In this document: piece after piece, positions 11,357-20,861 of the stretch | Layout of the letters: the number at the start of each line of letters is the position of its first letter | Numbering within the stretch: the stretch's first letter is position 1 | DNA from: Symsagittifera roscoffensis | Lineage: Eukaryota; Xenacoelomorpha; Acoela; Convolutidae | NCBI RefSeq assembly: GCF_963678635.1 | Contig: NC_087066.1 | Span: forward strand, 44,381,624 to 44,445,623 | Reading direction: 5' to 3' | Length of the DNA stretch: 64,000 nt | The notes under the pieces: model-generated | The model's input: the letters and a program-made list of their open reading frames with translations, nothing else | Database searches by the model: none | Told to the model about the DNA's origin: nothing | Translations under genes and position numbers: made by a program

Positions 11357-11954
11357 GACATAGCTGCTTGCTGAATTAATGGAAAATTTTTGCGATTTTA
11401 AAATATACTTATCTCATAGTTCAATTCAAATTAACTTAAGTTTAAATTTGGCGTTCATTTGAAGAGAAAAATATTTTCATACTAGCACCAGTTTTCAACT
11501 AAGTGATAACAGATGATCATGGCATATTCTAATACCATTCCATTGAAATTAATATCACGATTTTATAGAGCTATTTAATTACGCGAATGACGTGATATGA
11601 TGCTCTTTTGTAAACTACTAATTTCTGTGAAATTCTACCGCCTCATCAAAAGTGGGCGGCGCTTTTTTGCATATTTGTCAAAAGTTGATTTCTCACAAAT
11701 AGCCTGTAGTCAGATTTTGATGTAGTTGACCGTCTCAGCTTCGTAGACGAGCCTAAATGTTGTTTATACTACAGCCAAAAGCCAAATTTCATTAAGATTT
11801 TCCTGTGAAAATTTATCTATCAAAGTTACTGAATCACTTTTTAGCTGTTTCAATGAACGTAGTTAAGACTTTTGTGTAGGTCTTTTTGATTAAGAGCTAT
11901 GAACTTAGTGATTACTCTTGGATAGGTCTTGGTGATTTTTAATTTTTTTTCTTG

Positions 11955-12235
11955 CATTTCAGTGGAAGTCAAACTCCACTCTCGAACCGCAAAAGTATAA
12001 GTGTCACAAAAAACGTGATCGGCTTCTAATTTCAAAAGTGGAACCTTATTTTCAGATTTCCTAGGAAAAAGAAAGTTTACTTATTGATCAAGTTTTCTAA
12101 AATTGGGTCATTTTTATTAAAAAAGGTGCACTGATAAATTGTTCATGAAATTCAAAGCGCTCTCATGCCATTTTTTTCAGACTTATATAACTCGTAATGG
12201 TTGAAATTTGTTTTTTTTTAGGAAAAGTCTTAAAT
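11955..12235. repeat. Interspersed repeat family A, copy 3
   Basis: Shares AAAAACGTGAT, GAAAGTTTACTTATTGATCA and AAGTTTTCTAAAATTGGG blocks with 10590-10915. A further copy, 12295-12510, follows directly and ends with a CCCAACAGTCTCTTGG block. Confidence 0.55.
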
Positions 12236-12294
12236 TTTGTTCGGGCTTAAATTTACTGTTTCGATTTTTGCCTTTTGGTTTCTTTTTAAGTTCA

Positions 12295-12510
12295 ACTCGT
12301 TTCCCTTGCAAACTCCACTACGAAAAACGTCATAGACTTCCATTTTCACAAATGCGTTTTCATCATCAGGTTTCCCAGTGAAATAAAACTTCTATTCTAA
12401 AACACGATAGTTTTTTCTTCGAAGTTCGCATATTGAATATTATTCAAAAATGTCTTTTTTTCAGTCGTTAGCTTGTCGACAGTTTCCCAACAGTCTCTTG
12501 GCCTTGTAGT
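12295..12510. repeat. Interspersed repeat family A, copy 4
   Basis: Begins with a CTTGCAAACTCCACTACG block and has CAGGTTTCCCAGTGAAATAA, parallel to copy 1 near 1090-1190. It closes with the family's CCAACAGTCTCTTGG block. Confidence 0.5.
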
Positions 12511-12824
12511 TCAGCTCATTTTGAAGCGACTGTTTCTGCTTAGCTCGCCCAGGGTTATTGCACTTGAGTGGGAGTCTAACTTCATGCTCGAGATTGTCTT
12601 GAAACTGTTCTTTTTTACGCTTGCTCAAAGTGTCTCCTTTGAAAATTGTAATTGAACTATAGTTTCTTCTTTTTTTGGTGGCCTCAAGTCGGAGATTTTC
12701 TTGATGTTCTAATTTTTTTGCGTTGATTGATTGTTCTAAAATTACATTATATGCGTACTGAATAACCATAGAGCATTCAAACCGATACAACATTTTCAAG
12801 AAGAAACAACTGAAATTTTTTATG

Positions 12825-12925
12825 AGAGTTTGGCCGAGCGGTTTGGAGAGTTTGGACAAACTCCTGAAGTCATTTGTTTCAAGATGAAAAGGTCAGGAGT
12901 TCGAATCTCGGGTCGGACTAAAGTT
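12825..12925 (+). repeat. tRNA-like sequence (class II tRNA relic or SINE head)
   Basis: TGGCCGAGCGG at 12831-12841 is an excellent Pol III A box, and GGAGTTCGAATCTC near 12896 is a B-box-like sequence at class II (Leu/Ser) spacing. The bases flanking the boxes do not pair as a 7-bp acceptor stem, so I do not call a functional tRNA gene. Confidence 0.45.
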
Positions 12926-13679
12926 TTCACCCATCGGGTAATTTTTCAAAAAGAAAAACCCTAAATTGGGTGAAGTAATGGCAAAGTCAAAATGTTTTGA
13001 CTCGGTTGTGTCAAAATGGAAACGGATGGGAAAAGCTTGATTACATCGATCATCCTGCTGTTTTCAAAACTGGTCAAGCTTAATTTTGAAGTTTTCTAGA
13101 AACGGTTTTTCAAATAATAAATTTGGAGATCAAGCTCAGCATCATTCATAATTTGACATAAGTGCTGCTCCCTCATAGGTTATTGTCAAGTATGACATGA
13201 AGTGTTTCTTATAACGGCACGTTTTTTTTCATCAGGCTTTGGGAGTTTTTCTGTTCATCCTAGAACTTTTCGCGGAGCTTTGGAAACGATAAGTGTTTTA
13301 TGCTGACGAGATTCACGAATTTCCTATTCCATCCTTCAACTGTATTTTGGCTCTCTTTTATGTCGAAATTGTGTTTTTGACGTGCTTTGTCGTTGAGAGT
13401 CGACCAATGTAATTATCCACAAAAAAGTTAAATACCGGGTAGGTAGTTGTAGAGCATGAATGCTGACGCTACCCCTAGGAAGAAAGCGGTACTCAACAGC
13501 ATTCGGACATTGTCACGGAACTCTAGATCAATTCATACTTATTTGTGTTTCCAGTAGATTAAATTTGAAGCCGAACGCTTTGACACGAATGAAAGTAGCC
13601 GTATTGGATTTCGGAATACATACATTTTTTATCGCTATTTCACAATCAATTGTTGCCACTTAGGGTAGCTTTACAAGCA

Positions 13680-13835
13680 TAGCTTGTAATATAGTATGAA
13701 CTCTCTTTTTTCCAACCTAAGTCGCAAATATTGTTGCGACGCTACTATTGTTGCGCTAAAATGTGTGCATTTGAAAGTATTCATTTTGATCGATAACCAG
13801 CTATTCAGTACAGCCCATGCTAAGGATATTAACAC
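13680..13835. repeat. Interspersed repeat family B, copy 1
   Basis: Starts near AGCATAGCTTGTAATATAG and continues CCAACCTAAGTCGCAAATAT through CTAAGGATATTAACAC. It matches 16035-16195 closely and 14360-14490 more weakly. Confidence 0.65.
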
Positions 13836-14359
13836 CGACTATTATTGTTCCGAATTTCGTAATGAAAGATACGGAGTAATTGTGCTCGGGTGGTTTTTTC
13901 TTCTTCAGACAAATTTCAACTTTTTAATTAGCTATTTTTGAAGGAAGTTTTTTTTAAACATCATTCAAAAGGTATTGTTGTCCTGAGCTTAAATTTGAAA
14001 ACACTTTTTACCTGTGATAATTTTTCGTAAAATTACGCGGTTTTAAAGGTTGCCATTTTGGTCAATTTGGGAAAATTAATGCGCGATATATAAAAAGCGG
14101 AGATTTAATTCGTCTGAGAAATTGGTTGAAGGAAGCTTTTTTGCCATAATTTATTGATAACAACGAGTGAAATTTCTCACTTTGTGTTTGATATGGCGTG
14201 TGAGGAGATGATTTTCACAAAAATCTCAAATTTAAAAAAATCATTTTATTTTAATTAACATTTAATTTATTAAACATTTTTTTTAAACAGGTTATTTTTG
14301 CTTCATAGACTTTAAAAGGAAGTTTGAACATTCAGGGCTTCGGCCTGATTAATGCAGTC

Positions 14360-14490
14360 TTGTTTTTTTTTTCAAACCTAAGTCGCAAATATTAGTGCTC
14401 TTTTTGAAAGAGCTCTTTTATTGCAGTATGTGCATAAGATAATTAACCAGCGATTAAGTACAGCAGTGCTAAGGATATTAACACACTATT
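14360..14490. repeat. Interspersed repeat family B, copy 2 (diverged)
   Basis: Contains CAAACCTAAGTCGCAAATAT and CTAAGGATATTAACACACT in the same order as copies at 13680 and 16035. Confidence 0.6.
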
Positions 14491-14519
14491 GTATTACATC
14501 TAGCACTTCTACTTCAAGG

Positions 14520-14875
14520 TGTTATGGTTATGTAGCGTAGAGGTAGGGAAGGAGACCAGCAGCAAAATAAGAGAGTTCGAGCCTCAGCAGGGTCGCATGT
14601 TTTAAATGAAATTTTTTTCGTATACTAGTTAAAATGCGTCCGCTCTATAGATTGAGGCATGTTAGTCGCTAAATTTCTTTTCAAATTGACTGCTAATGCG
14701 TCATAATTGGCTTGCGTCACTTAGCAATTATGTAGACTCATAATTGGCGCGCGTCACTTAAGAATTTTGTAGACTCATTAAGTTTTACTCATTCAGTTTT
14801 TCCCAGTAGCGTTGTCGGTCATGTTTTTACTTGTGTATGCGAAGTGCAACTTCGCCTCTGTGTAAAATTACTATT
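14520..14875 (+). repeat. SINE-like element with family C body
   Basis: A tRNA-like head (TAGCGTAGAGG near 14532 and GAGTTCGAGCCTC near 14574) precedes a body that matches 16495-16745. The shared body includes AATGCGTCATAATTGGCTTG and ends in the hairpin GCGAAGTGCAACTTCGCCTC. Confidence 0.55.
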
Positions 14876-15644
14876 ACCGCGCCGTGCATTGGACAGCATA
14901 CTTAATTCAATCTATAGTACATTTTTATTCAGTCTTAATGCACTAAAAGAGTTGTCACTCAAAGTTTGACATTTAGCTCACGCTCATTTTTATATTTAGT
15001 AATGGCCACTTTTAAGCTGAGTTTCCAATTTCATTCAACAAGCAGTTCTCAAATTTAGTGCTCCGATACCAAGAATAGAACTTCCGCAAATCCATGATAT
15101 TCTCGCTTCCAGTTAGGTATTTAAATAATTAAGCGGATTGTATTTTGGCGTAGTTTTCTTTCATACTACAAAGTAGTTTTTTGGGGTATCTAATATAAAG
15201 AATTTAGGAGCAGTAGCTCAATAATTCGTGCAGTGCTTGTTTATTTGGTAATTTGAGTTAAAAAATGACATATTGCTTTTGAATATATGAGTTTTTGGCT
15301 CGTTTTGAGATTCTAATTTTTGGTTGATGTGACTAGTATCTCAAACGAAACCCTAGGTACTGAACCAAGCAAACGCTTGTGTTATGTAATGAGTTCGATT
15401 TTTAACCGAATTCGCATAAGTGAGTCAACAAATGTGTTCATCTTCAATATCTGTTTACTGCTCTAATCTTATTCACACTTGCGAGCTTGCGAGCGTTAAT
15501 GTATTCGTACGAACGGTTTTTGTTCTAACCTAACTCGCAAATAAAAGTGTTCATTGAAAGTGTTCACCTATGTGGAAATTTCACTGTAGCTTTGGAAATT
15601 GAATAGCTGTTCTCTGCTTTATTTGTGGCTAGTTTTTGTGATTA

Positions 15645-15850
15645 ATTAAGCTTCCGTGGCTGGTGCGTGAGACCCATAATCTCTAGTTCGCAGCAGGGCG
15701 TAGGTTCGAATCTGAGATGTAGCTAAATTTCTCTTAATTCGAGGCTAGTTTCTACTTTTTCCTTTTGCATTTTATAGAGCTGCTTTTTTATCGTGTTCTC
15801 GCTAGTGTTTGCGAAGTGCAGCTTGGCCTCTGTGATGGAAATTTGTTAGA
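15645..15850 (+). repeat. SINE-like element, best head-and-tail copy
   Basis: GTGGCTGGTGCG (A-box-like, near 15658) and AGGTTCGAATCTG (B-box-like, near 15701) sit at tRNA spacing. They are followed by TTTATAGAGCTGCTTTTTTA and a tail with GCGAAGTGCAGCTTGGCCTC. The body and tail match 7935-8112. Confidence 0.6.
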
Positions 15851-16034
15851 ATGTATCTGCTTTTTGGTGGCTGGTGTTTAGAAGACAGCGAGTTGGTTTT
15901 GCGCAGTTATGAAGACATTAGACTGTGATTATGTGGTTTTGAGCTAGAATCCCGTAGACTGCGTTTTTTAAAAGCTTTTTTGTGTATTTTCTTGGTTTTT
16001 AAAGCTCTTTTATGCCATTTTTGTCATTACGCAA

Positions 16035-16195
16035 GCAAAGCTTGTGTTATATTATGAACTCTCTTTTTTCCAACCTAAGTCGCAAATATTGTTGCGACGC
16101 AAATGTTGCGGCAAAATGTGTTCATTTTGAAAGTCCAGTTCGATCAATAACCAGCTATTAAGAACAGCCAATGCTACGGATATTAACACAGACGG
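16035..16195. repeat. Interspersed repeat family B, copy 3
   Basis: Near-identical to 13680-13835 over CTCTCTTTTTTCCAACCTAA and AAATATTGTTGCGACGC, and ends GATATTAACACAGACGG. Confidence 0.65.
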
Positions 16196-16494
16196 ATCAA
16201 CCAAACAATTTCCCACCTCCCCCTCCCAAATTGATTTAGGGGGAGAAAATATGGATTTTCACGAAATAACTTTGAGTATACCTTAGATTTATAGAAAATT
16301 AAGTTTATTCAGAGAAAATTGATTTAAAAATCGTTAGCTTAGATTATTAAGAGCATTCAAATGCAATCCCACATAAAAATTGTGACAACTAATTTTATGT
16401 TCGTGTTTTTCGGAATGCATATATACAGAATTAAATTTCAAATTTAATACGCGGCGTGGGGAGAAATTCTACGGTTGGTCACTTAGGGGTGAGA

Positions 16495-16745
16495 TTTTCG
16501 TATACTAGCTAAAGTGTGTCTGCTCTATAAGATGGGGCATATTAATCGGTAATTTTTTTTCAAACTGAATGGTACTGCTAATGCGTCATAATTGGCTTGC
16601 GTCACTTAGCAATTGTGTAGACTCATAATTGGCGTGCGTCCTTTAAGAAACTTTGCAGACTCAAAGTTTAACTCATTCAGTTTTTTCCAGTAGCGTTATC
16701 GTCCATATTTTTGCTTGTGTATGCGAAGTGCAACTTCGCCTCTGT
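16495..16745. repeat. Interspersed repeat family C, copy 2
   Basis: A direct, roughly 85%-similar (by eye) copy of 14625-14872, from GTATACTAG to the terminal hairpin GCGAAGTGCAACTTCGCCTC. Confidence 0.7.
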
Positions 16746-16911
16746 GAAAAGAGATTCACGTCATACAATATCATATCTTTGTGGAAACTAAACTAAGAAT
16801 TGATAGCAGTTGGATATGAAACCGCTTATTAGCTCCTTTCGAGTTGGCTGAAATCTGAGAAAATGAAGCTGGCCTATAATGGGAAAGAGTCACATTTAAA
16901 TTGTTTTCAAT

Positions 16912-17088
16912 TCAGTGTTACTATTATCATGACAGGGTTCTTATTTACTAGTTTACAAAATATAGATTGGGAGGACGCCATTAGGCTGCAGGAGTCTATT
17001 TTCGGGCGCCTTGCAGCCTAATGGCGTCCTCACAATCTATACAATTGTAGACGAGTAAATATGAACTCAGTGATTACAATAGTAACCC
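16912..17088. repeat. 170-bp fold-back (inverted repeat) with 21-nt loop
   Basis: Left arm 16912-16990 pairs with right arm 17012-17088. The inner 19 bp next to the loop (16972-16990 with 17012-17030) are perfectly complementary. Pairing continues to 30 bp with one mismatch and then imperfectly to the outer ends. It could be a fold-back/MITE or the template of a hairpin RNA. Confidence 0.85.
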
Positions 17089-17682
17089 TAGATTGGAAAC
17101 AAAATTTTATTTTTTTTCTTCCAACATATTCGAAATTCGAATGGTTTAGTCTTTTGTTGTTTTGCTTTTGTTCGCACCTTTCAAAGGTCGAATGGCATTG
17201 TTTCTTTTCTCTGCAAACCTTCCAAATTCGACTTCTATAAACGTCTTGCCTAATGAAGTAGCTCGGAGACTTTCCAAATAACTATAATTATGCAAACCGT
17301 AATGAAATGGGCTCTGGTTATCGTAAAAAGTGTGATTGAAAAAATTGAATGTGGCATAACAATCGGGTACTAGACTTGAGAAAGGTCAATTTTAGTAGGA
17401 ATGGTAAATTTCAACTTCACGACTGCTAAAATGCAGACTGCTGACATGCTCAGTTTCTTAAATATTTAATTTCTCAGATTTTAAATAAAACTACTATGAT
17501 TTAGGTAGTAATTAGGGGAAGTTCGTTTCAGGTTGTTTTACTAACCTCTGTAAAGGTTGCTGTTCGTACAAAAAGAATGGTCAATAAATGTTCTAGGAAG
17601 AAAATATGTTTCATCAACGGTTTTACAGATGAGTGAGTTGGGAAAAATGTATCTATTGGACTGAGCCGTTCAAGTGTAAACC

Positions 17683-20187
17683 ATGAGCGAAACCGAGAAA
17701 AAACCAGAGACAACGACTGATTCCGGCATTAAAAATGAAAAGATCAACCATCGAACAAGTTTAGCTCTTCTGTTGGGTTCATTACAATCAGGGGAAATTG
17801 GAAGCAATGACGGTTTCCAACCTACATTCCAATCGTCATCCAACCCTTTCAGTAAAAACAAAATAGTTAATGAAGACGGGCAGAAAAGTTCAAATCAGGC
17901 TAATTTTAATGATGCTAACAGAGGGTCAAACAGCAGCGATGAAAGAAATGATTTCGGAGGTCGAGGAGGAAATTTTGGCAGTAACAGAGGCAGGGGTTTG
18001 AATGAATTCTCTAGGGGACAGAGGGGAAGTCGTGGGAATTTGCTTGCATCCTACAACCAAAATAATTTTAGGCCTGATTCCGGTAGTGATGCCAATTCCA
18101 GAGGTCGACATTCCGATAGAGGCCGAGGATCCAATAGAGGTAGAAGATCGGATAGAGGTCAAGGGCACAACAGAGGCCGAGGGTCAGATAGAGGTCAAGG
18201 ATACGATAGAGGTCGAGGGTCAGATAGAGGTCAAGGATACGATAGAGGTCGTAGAATGCAGAGACAAAACGCAGAACATTATAGGGGATCTAATCAACTT
18301 CCAAGAGGACACGGTTACCCTCCGCATAATATGTACAACAGAGGTCCTCCTGGAAATCAACCGCCGCCTCGAGGTGGATTTAGAGGGCAACCAAGCTACC
18401 ATGACTCACATCAGAATTATCGAAATTATGAAGATGGCTATGGCTATCAGCATAAACTTGAGCAAATGAATGGCAATCCTAATTTCACACCTTTGGGACC
18501 CGCGAACCCTGACGTAGCGCACCGTGCACAGTATCCGAACCCACAATTTGGTCTAAGTGACACGAGCTACATGGAAAACTCGTATGACAATTACTATTCG
18601 GAAAATTACATAGTCGAGTATTACGAAGTAGATGAATTAGGAAATCATTACCCTATTACTGACCAGTCCTTTTACACTGGATATTACCCAGAGTATTACG
18701 GATATAATGAAGTTGCCGGCGCGTACGGTTATGGGCAAATTGGCCAACCTGGCAGCGATGGCAAGCAAACGCCGCCTAATACAGGTGAAAGTATACAACC
18801 AGCACCTCCACCTTTGCCCAAAAATAGCCCATACAAACCTCCACTGCCACTGAAGCCAAATTTTGAAGCCCAAGAAGAACCTCAGCAGAAAATAATCCCA
18901 CATGATCCAACTGCGAATAACTTGTTCAATGCTATAAATTTTTCTATAAGCGAAGAGCAGTTCAATACATTGGCACAAACTGTCGCCTCGCTTGAAAACC
19001 AAACACAAACGCCAAAACCAGAACCGATAGGTACAGTAATTGAACGTCTGATGAATCGAGGAAAAGCTGAAGAAGCAGCGGCTGCTGAGTTGAAGCAGGA
19101 ATCAGCTTCTGCGCTTGGGATCAGTTTGGAAATGGATTCGAATCCAGAAGGAATTCTGGACCGTCTGGAAACTAAGTTTTCGGCATCAACGCCTATGAAA
19201 AGTGAAAGCGATGAGACTACAAGTGGATCTAAGCTAGAAGCAAATTTAGCAAAAGCGTATTCACATTTTCTCCAGGCATCTGAAAGCCGAAAAAGGACAT
19301 CTAGTTTTGACGACGAAAACGAACCCGAAAAATGTCCATCTGTGAAAAAGCAAACCCGAAAAACATTTGACGTTGGACTTGGAATCAGCTTAGACATCAA
19401 TTATGACTCATCCCTGGCAGAGACACCACACGAAACCAGTTTAAACAGTTCTGGTTTTGAAGCCAGTCAAAGTCAAAATTCAGGACGATCAGATTCGCCG
19501 CCTGGTATCTCAATTGCTCGACCCCTTTCACCCTTTAATCTTATGGATCGACAGTCGAGCCCAACAATTTCCCCAAAACACGAGGAATACTCGCCTTTTA
19601 AGATTAGAAGACAGAAATTTACTCCACCGAGATTTGAATCTTCAGACAGGCGTTCCGCGTCGCCGCTGCAAATGGACGACGATGATATTGATCGTCGAAG
19701 TTCAAGCCCTGAAGCGCCTCCAGTTATGATAGAAGACGACGATGACGCAAAGAATTCTCTCGATTTTACGGGTAACTCCCGTTACAGTCCAAGCCCTCCT
19801 CGTATGAATGACTCTTTTGACAATCCGCCTATCAGTAGCAGAAGTAGTCTTTCTTCATTCAAATTAAATGATACAGGCTCGTTTAATTCGAGTTTCAGCG
19901 GAGGTGGACGTCGAGGCGGGCAGTCGTCGTTTCAAAGAAGAAAACCTATGTATTGTCGAACCAAAATACCTTCAATGAGCAAAGCTCCGATGGTTTGCGA
20001 CGAAAGATTTTTTGTGCAGTATCCCGACTACTTTGAGCACCAGAAGGCTATCCATGGACTGAGAAACGGAATTCCCTGTATTGAGCAGAAATGCCATTAC
20101 ACAGCTCCAGGATTAGACCAGTTTCTGAACCATATCAAGGCACGTCACGGTCAAGAGTCTAATTCAACGGAGGCCAATGCAATGTGA
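17683..20187 (+). CDS. RG-rich, intrinsically disordered protein with C-terminal C2H2 zinc finger
   Basis: Single-exon 834-residue frame beginning MSETEKK, with no upstream in-frame ATG chosen. Residues 1-100 are polar and Gly-rich. Residues about 139-192 are tandem DRGRGSDRGQGY-type repeats, an RNA-binding-like RG/RGG tract. Residues 225-370 are Tyr/Gly/Pro-rich and prion-like, with a proline run (PAPPPLP). Residues 500-760 are Ser-rich with many SP/TP sites and acidic DDDD clusters. The tail holds a C2H2 finger, C799-x4-C804-x12-H817-x4-H822, preceded by a degenerate half finger starting VCDERFF. This architecture suggests a nuclear RNA- or chromatin-associated protein, but I do not recognise an orthologue. 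Codon use and length support a real gene; the absence of introns is notable beside the intron-rich ANGEL gene. Confidence 0.82.
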   Translation: MSETEKKPETTTDSGIKNEKINHRTSLALLLGSLQSGEIGSNDGFQPTFQSSSNPFSKNKIVNEDGQKSSNQANFNDANRGSNSSDERNDFGGRGGNFGSNRGRGLNEFSRGQRGSRGNLLASYNQNNFRPDSGSDANSRGRHSDRGRGSNRGRRSDRGQGHNRGRGSDRGQGYDRGRGSDRGQGYDRGRRMQRQNAEHYRGSNQLPRGHGYPPHNMYNRGPPGNQPPPRGGFRGQPSYHDSHQNYRNYEDGYGYQHKLEQMNGNPNFTPLGPANPDVAHRAQYPNPQFGLSDTSYMENSYDNYYSENYIVEYYEVDELGNHYPITDQSFYTGYYPEYYGYNEVAGAYGYGQIGQPGSDGKQTPPNTGESIQPAPPPLPKNSPYKPPLPLKPNFEAQEEPQQKIIPHDPTANNLFNAINFSISEEQFNTLAQTVASLENQTQTPKPEPIGTVIERLMNRGKAEEAAAAELKQESASALGISLEMDSNPEGILDRLETKFSASTPMKSESDETTSGSKLEANLAKAYSHFLQASESRKRTSSFDDENEPEKCPSVKKQTRKTFDVGLGISLDINYDSSLAETPHETSLNSSGFEASQSQNSGRSDSPPGISIARPLSPFNLMDRQSSPTISPKHEEYSPFKIRRQKFTPPRFESSDRRSASPLQMDDDDIDRRSSSPEAPPVMIEDDDDAKNSLDFTGNSRYSPSPPRMNDSFDNPPISSRSSLSSFKLNDTGSFNSSFSGGGRRGGQSSFQRRKPMYCRTKIPSMSKAPMVCDERFFVQYPDYFEHQKAIHGLRNGIPCIEQKCHYTAPGLDQFLNHIKARHGQESNSTEANAM

Positions 20188-20861
20188 TAAGTATTGATTG
20201 ACGTTTGTTAATTTATACTTGATGACATTTAATGTTCAAAACCTTATATATCAGTTTTTTTATATATAATTACTTGAATTTATTTTCATTAAACTCAGTT
20301 TTTGCTGTAGCTCATGTAACGTTCGTAGTGTCGACTTAAATACGTATAAAATATCGGTTGCGGTCCAAGTAGTACAAATTGTTCAACATCTACAGTTACC
20401 TGCCTTAAGTTATGTTTTTAAAAAATGAACTAAACCATTATCATGCTAATAAAATCACAGCTAATAAAATCACAGAACTTCAATATGGTGCCACATTCAA
20501 TCGGTGGGGTTCTTTTTCGGAAGATCTGAATAATTCTTTTAAAAAATAATCAGAAACTATTAGTTAAGTTTTGTTTACTCTTTGGACCGAAATACCGACT
20601 TTCATCCTTTAATTGAACCTAATCGAAAATAATTTTGATCTTGCAAATAGGTGGGCGTCGTGATAATTGTCTGTCAATTTTTAATTGCTTGAAATTTCAT
20701 TGAAAAATTTTCTCGCAAGAGGTCTAACTTTCTTAGAATTGCTCTAAGTTGCAATCAAATTCCGGGCAAGAGTGAAAGTTTCTTCGGTTTTGCTGTAAAT
20801 TTGAAGTTGAGTAAATTATCTTCAGTTAAAACTGAACTTTGAATTTGATCTTTAGACTGTA
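20188..20861. other. Intergenic interval with 3'-end signals
   Basis: AATAAA-type signals occur near 20449 and 20464 inside a duplicated CTAATAAAATCACAG unit, about 260 bp after the zinc-finger stop codon. The right end has a GATCTTTAG acceptor-like site 6 bp before the next start codon. No other gene is seen. Confidence 0.6.

Larger units (their letters stand above)
11357..17682. other. Intergenic, repeat-rich, no gene recognised
   Basis: 6.3 kb AT-rich interval. It contains repeat family A copies, repeat families B and C, SINE-like copies and a large hairpin, listed separately. Short open frames here do not resemble proteins I know. Confidence 0.6.

Noticed and set aside
12461-12859. 132-codon minus-strand open frame
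   Set aside because: Overlaps a dispersed repeat and the tRNA-like sequence; no protein similarity seen.
12825-12925. Functional Leu/Ser tRNA gene
   Set aside because: Good A and B boxes, but the expected acceptor stem does not pair.
18002-18469. 155-codon frame inside the RG-repeat gene
   Set aside because: Frame-shifted reading of the repetitive RG coding region (Glu-Val-Asp periodic product).
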